NCBI RefSeq assembly: GCF_024160105.1
Contig: NZ_JAMFTQ010000004.1
Coordinates: forward strand, 62,001-126,000
Origin: Corynebacterium stercoris
Lineage (GTDB): Bacteria > Actinomycetota > Actinomycetes > Mycobacteriales > Mycobacteriaceae
Reading direction: 5' to 3'
DNA: 64,000 nt
Shown here: piece after piece, positions 61,323-64,000 of the stretch
Position numbering within the stretch: the first letter of the stretch is position 1
Layout: the number at the start of each line of letters is the position of its first letter
The notes under the pieces: model-generated
Databases searched by the model: none
Seen by the model: only the letters and a program-made list of their open reading frames with translations
What the model was told of the DNA's origin: nothing
Position numbers and translations under genes: made by a program

Positions 61323-62747
61323 CTAACCCTTGGTGTGGGTGGTGTGGGCAAGCATGTCCTCCCACTCCACGAGCTTCTTGCGCTCGCGCGGGTTGGTGCC
61401 GCAGGATTCGCCGGCGGCGCGCTCGGCCTCGTCGAGGCGGTACCAGCCGTCCCAGGTCGCGTAGTCCACGCCGCGGGATTCGAGCAGCTTGAGCACGGCG
61501 TCCGGGTCGTCGTTGGTCGGGGCGGCGAGCTTGCCGGCGAGGGCATCGGCGACCAGCATGTCGGTGGTCTCCTTGGCGTCGGACTTGGTGTTGCCGATCA
61601 GGCCGACCGGGCCGCGCTTGATCCAGCCGGTGACGTAGAGCTTGTCCACCGGCTGGCCGGCGGCCGACGCACCAGCGTCGCCCGCGCCGGAAAGCTCGGA
61701 ATCTGCGCCGGTGACAGTGCCGTCGGAAAGCACGTGTCCGCCGTCGTTGGGGATCACGTGGCGCTCGAAGTCGAAGGGCACGCCCTCGACGGGCTCGGAG
61801 CGGTAACCCACGGCGTGGTACACCTGCTGGACCGGCCAGTCGGTGAACTCGCCGGTGGCGCGGATGCCGCCCTCGCCGTCGAGCTCCTGGCGCTCGGTGC
61901 GGATGCCCACGGTGTTGCCGGCGTCGTCGAGCAGCACCTCGACCGGGTTCTCGAAGAAGTGGATGTAGATCTTGTGCGGGGAATCGTCCGGGTCGCGCAT
62001 CGCGTACTGCTCCAGCACGGAGCACACGAGGTCGACGGACTTGTCCGCGCGGCGGACTTCCTCGGACAGCGAGTCGTAATCGATGTCCTCCGGGTTGACC
62101 AGCACCTGGATGGTGGGGGACTCGTCGAGCTCGCGCAGCTCCTTCGGCGTGAACTTCGCCTGGGCGGGGCCGCGGCGACCGAACATGTGCACCACCTCGG
62201 CCTGGTTGGTGCGCAGCGTCTCGTACACGTTGTCCGGGATCTCGGTGACCAAGAGCTCGTCGCCGGTCTTGGCCAAGATGCGGGAAATGTCGAGCGCCAC
62301 GTTGCCCACGCCCACGACGGCGACTTCCTTGGCGGAGAGGTCCCAGGAGCGCTCGAAGCGCGGGTTGCCGTCGTAGAAGCCGACGAATTCGCCCGCGCCG
62401 ATGGACTTCTCGCCGCCCGGGATGAGCAGCTCGCGGTCGCGCACGGCGCCCGTGGAGAAAACGACAGCGTCGTACAGCTCGGTGAGCTCCTCGACCGTGA
62501 TGTCGCGGCCGACGGTGACGTTGCCGATCAGACGCAGGCCGTCCTTGTCCATCACCTGGTGCAGGGACTTCACGATGCCCTTGATGCGCGGGTGGTCCGG
62601 CGCGACACCGTAACGGATCAGGCCGAACGGCGCCGGCATCTGCTCAAACAGGTCGACGTGCACGTCCACCTCGGGGTTCTTCAGCAGCAGATCGGAGGCG
62701 TAAATCCCGGCAGGGCCGGCACCGACGACGGCGACGCGCAGGCTCAT
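61323..62747 (-). CDS. fprA: Ferredoxin/adrenodoxin-type NADP reductase FprA
   Basis: 474 residues from the ATG at 62747 (MSLRVAVVGAGPAGIYASDL); an in-frame ATG at 62768 is possible. FAD-binding GAGPAGIYASDLLL at the N-terminus, the NADPH-binding VGVGNVALDISRILAK near residue 160, and TGWIKRGPVGLIGNTKSDA near 375, as in FprA and adrenodoxin reductase. Divergent from the sulfite reductase gene, to which it probably supplies electrons through ferredoxin, as the C. glutamicum Fpr2-CysI arrangement suggests. Confidence 0.93.
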   Translation of the reverse strand: MSLRVAVVGAGPAGIYASDLLLKNPEVDVHVDLFEQMPAPFGLIRYGVAPDHPRIKGIVKSLHQVMDKDGLRLIGNVTVGRDITVEELTELYDAVVFSTGAVRDRELLIPGGEKSIGAGEFVGFYDGNPRFERSWDLSAKEVAVVGVGNVALDISRILAKTGDELLVTEIPDNVYETLRTNQAEVVHMFGRRGPAQAKFTPKELRELDESPTIQVLVNPEDIDYDSLSEEVRRADKSVDLVCSVLEQYAMRDPDDSPHKIYIHFFENPVEVLLDDAGNTVGIRTERQELDGEGGIRATGEFTDWPVQQVYHAVGYRSEPVEGVPFDFERHVIPNDGGHVLSDGTVTGADSELSGAGDAGASAAGQPVDKLYVTGWIKRGPVGLIGNTKSDAKETTDMLVADALAGKLAAPTNDDPDAVLKLLESRGVDYATWDGWYRLDEAERAAGESCGTNPRERKKLVEWEDMLAHTTHTKG

Positions 62748-62799
62748 AAGACGATCGTTTCCTTTCATCGCAACAGATACTTCCCGCCAATATAGCCGA

Positions 62800-62815
62800 T
62801 AGACCGCATGGTCTG
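62800..62815. promoter_or_regulatory. McbR-type operator near fprA start
   Basis: TAGACCGCATGGTCTG matches TAGAC-N6-GTCTA with one mismatch at the last base. It lies 52 bp upstream of the fprA ATG, in the divergent fprA-cysI region. Confidence 0.65.
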
Positions 62816-62997
62816 TAAATCGCGGAGAATTTGATGCAGGCGCACCGTTTCGCACGAAAGTGTCGCCTTTCGCGCGCCGACGATCATTTTATGCACCTCT
62901 AAACTACAAGCTCACAGCCCATAGCATCGAAACCTTCTTGCGGTAGACAAGGCGGTACGGCAAGCTGCGTTGCAATCGTCGTGAAGCGATAGTGCAG

Positions 62998-63013
62998 TAG
63001 ACAGCTAGGTCTA
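62998..63013. promoter_or_regulatory. McbR-type operator at sulfite reductase start
   Basis: TAGACAGCTAGGTCTA is a perfect TAGAC-N6-GTCTA match, 13 bp before the GTG of the sulfite reductase and touching its AGGAGG ribosome binding site. A half site TAGAC is at 62944. Binding here would block the transcript, consistent with McbR control of the cys genes in C. glutamicum. Confidence 0.75.
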
Positions 63014-63026
63014 GGAGGAAAAGCCT

Positions 63027-64000
63027 GTGAGCGCACCAACGGTGAAGCGCACCCGCGCAGCCAAGCCGGAAGGCCAGTGGCTCGTCGACGGCCCCGCGCC
63101 CCTGAACCGGGACGAGGAGATCAAGCAGGAATCGGAGATCTGGGCGGTCAAGCAGCGGGTCATCGACACGTACTCCAAGCTCGGCTTCGACGCGATCGAC
63201 CGCGAGGACCTCTACCCGCGCTTCAAGTGGCTCGGCCTGTACACGCAGCGCAAGCAGAACCTCGGCGGCGAGCACACCGGCGCGGACAACAGCGTGCTCG
63301 AGGACAAGTACTTCATGATGCGCGTGCGTTTCGACGGCGGACGCTGCACCACCGCCCAAGCCCGCGCCGTCGGCGAGATCTCGCGCGACTACGCGCGTTC
63401 CACCGTGGACCTCACCGACCGCCAGAACATCCAGCTCCACTGGGTGCAGGTGGAGGACGTGCCGGCGATCTGGGAGAAGCTCGAGGCGCACGGCCTGAGT
63501 ACCTGGGACGCGTGCGGCGATGTGCCGCGCGTGGTGCTGGGCAGCCCGGTGGCGGGCATCGCGAAGGACGAGATCATCGACGCCACCCCGGCCATCGAGC
63601 GCATCCAGGAGATCTTCCTCGACGACGAGTTCCAGAACCTCCCGCGCAAGTTCAAATCCGCCATCTCCGGCAACGCGCGCCAGGACGTGGTGCACGAGAT
63701 CAACGACCTCGCCTTCATCGGCGTCGAGCACCCCGAGCTTGGCCCCGGCTTCGAGTGCTACGTCGGCGGCGGCCTGTCCACTAACCCGATGCTCGCGCAG
63801 TCGCTCGGCGCCTTCGTCACCCTCGAGCAGGTGCCGGACGTGTGGGCGAACGTGGTGCGCATCTTCCGCGATTACGGCTACCGACGCCTGCGCAACCGCG
63901 CGCGCCTGAAGTTCCTCGTCGCCGAGTGGGGCGTCGAGCGCTTCCGCCAGATCCTCGAGGAGGACTACCTCGGCTACGCGCTTCCCGACGGGCCGCACGC
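63027..64000 (+). CDS. cysI: Ferredoxin-dependent sulfite reductase, N-terminal part (cut by window)
   Basis: The GTG at 63027 has AGGAGG at 63014-63019. At least 324 residues are present and the frame is open to the window end. Recognised by FKWLGLYTQRKQ-, FMMRVRFDGGRCTTAQ, STVDLTDRQNIQLHWVQVEDVP and the FECYVGGGLSTNPMLAQ block of ferredoxin-type nitrite/sulfite reductases. The siroheme/4Fe-4S Cys cluster lies beyond the window. Reduces sulfite to sulfide for cysteine synthesis. McbR operators upstream and divergent fprA favour sulfite over nitrite as substrate. Confidence 0.9.
   Translation, partial: MSAPTVKRTRAAKPEGQWLVDGPAPLNRDEEIKQESEIWAVKQRVIDTYSKLGFDAIDREDLYPRFKWLGLYTQRKQNLGGEHTGADNSVLEDKYFMMRVRFDGGRCTTAQARAVGEISRDYARSTVDLTDRQNIQLHWVQVEDVPAIWEKLEAHGLSTWDACGDVPRVVLGSPVAGIAKDEIIDATPAIERIQEIFLDDEFQNLPRKFKSAISGNARQDVVHEINDLAFIGVEHPELGPGFECYVGGGLSTNPMLAQSLGAFVTLEQVPDVWANVVRIFRDYGYRRLRNRARLKFLVAEWGVERFRQILEEDYLGYALPDGPH

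Overview
The window reads as a high-GC Corynebacterium chromosome segment. The diagnostic content is the mycolic-acid and arabinogalactan machinery: galactofuranosyltransferase GlfT2, decaprenyl-phosphoribose synthesis, AftB, two mycolyltransferases, a Culp6-type cutinase-like protein, FadD32, Pks13, an AccD-type carboxyltransferase, an MmpL3/CmpL1-type exporter, TmaT, MtrP and AftD. Gene order matches what I remember of C. glutamicum (cg3191 down to about cg3149) and the corresponding M. tuberculosis blocks. The species cannot be named from sequence alone.

Layout. 1-17.6 kb (+ strand): arabinogalactan and mycolate synthesis, glfT2 to accD. 17.7-25.9 kb (- strand): DUF3054 protein, a methyltransferase/flavoprotein pair that looks like tuberculostearic acid synthesis, a YbhN-like flippase-like protein, the trehalose mycolate exporter, a NYN protein and TrmB. 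26-31.4 kb: PEP carboxykinase, MtrP-like methyltransferase, a GT4 glycosyltransferase and two small proteins. 31.7-40.8 kb: polytopic membrane protein, TmaT-like acyltransferase, AftD, DUF2613 protein, LpqI-like glycosidase and a VanW protein. 40.8-43.6 kb is the accessory-looking stretch: an AbiEi antitoxin with a gutted AbiEii partner, a secreted lipase-like hydrolase, and an unknown gene preceded by a McbR-type operator and a SAM-IV-like riboswitch. 43.7-46.5 kb: tRNA-Gly(CCC), dcd, a Cys/His-rich metallothionein-like protein and UDP-glucose dehydrogenase. 46.8-55 kb: two large convergent surface proteins, a CshA-like fibrillar adhesin and a collagen-like protein. 55.4-64 kb: an AlaT-type aminotransferase, a DUF1707 protein, a heterodimeric ABC exporter, and fprA divergent from a sulfite reductase that runs off the window.

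How it fits together: FadD32 activates the meromycolate and loads Pks13; the carboxyltransferase supplies the carboxylated second chain; Pks13 condenses them; TmaT, MtrP and the MmpL protein acetylate, process and export trehalose monomycolate; the secreted mycolyltransferases attach mycolate to the arabinogalactan made by GlfT2, the DPA enzymes, AftB and AftD.

The most unusual non-coding content is a set of dispersed palindromic repeats in intergenic regions. Two families show compensatory base changes in their stems, which points to selection on a folded RNA or cruciform. The best candidate for new biology is the McbR-operator plus SAM-riboswitch plus unknown-gene unit at 42.76-43.57 kb.
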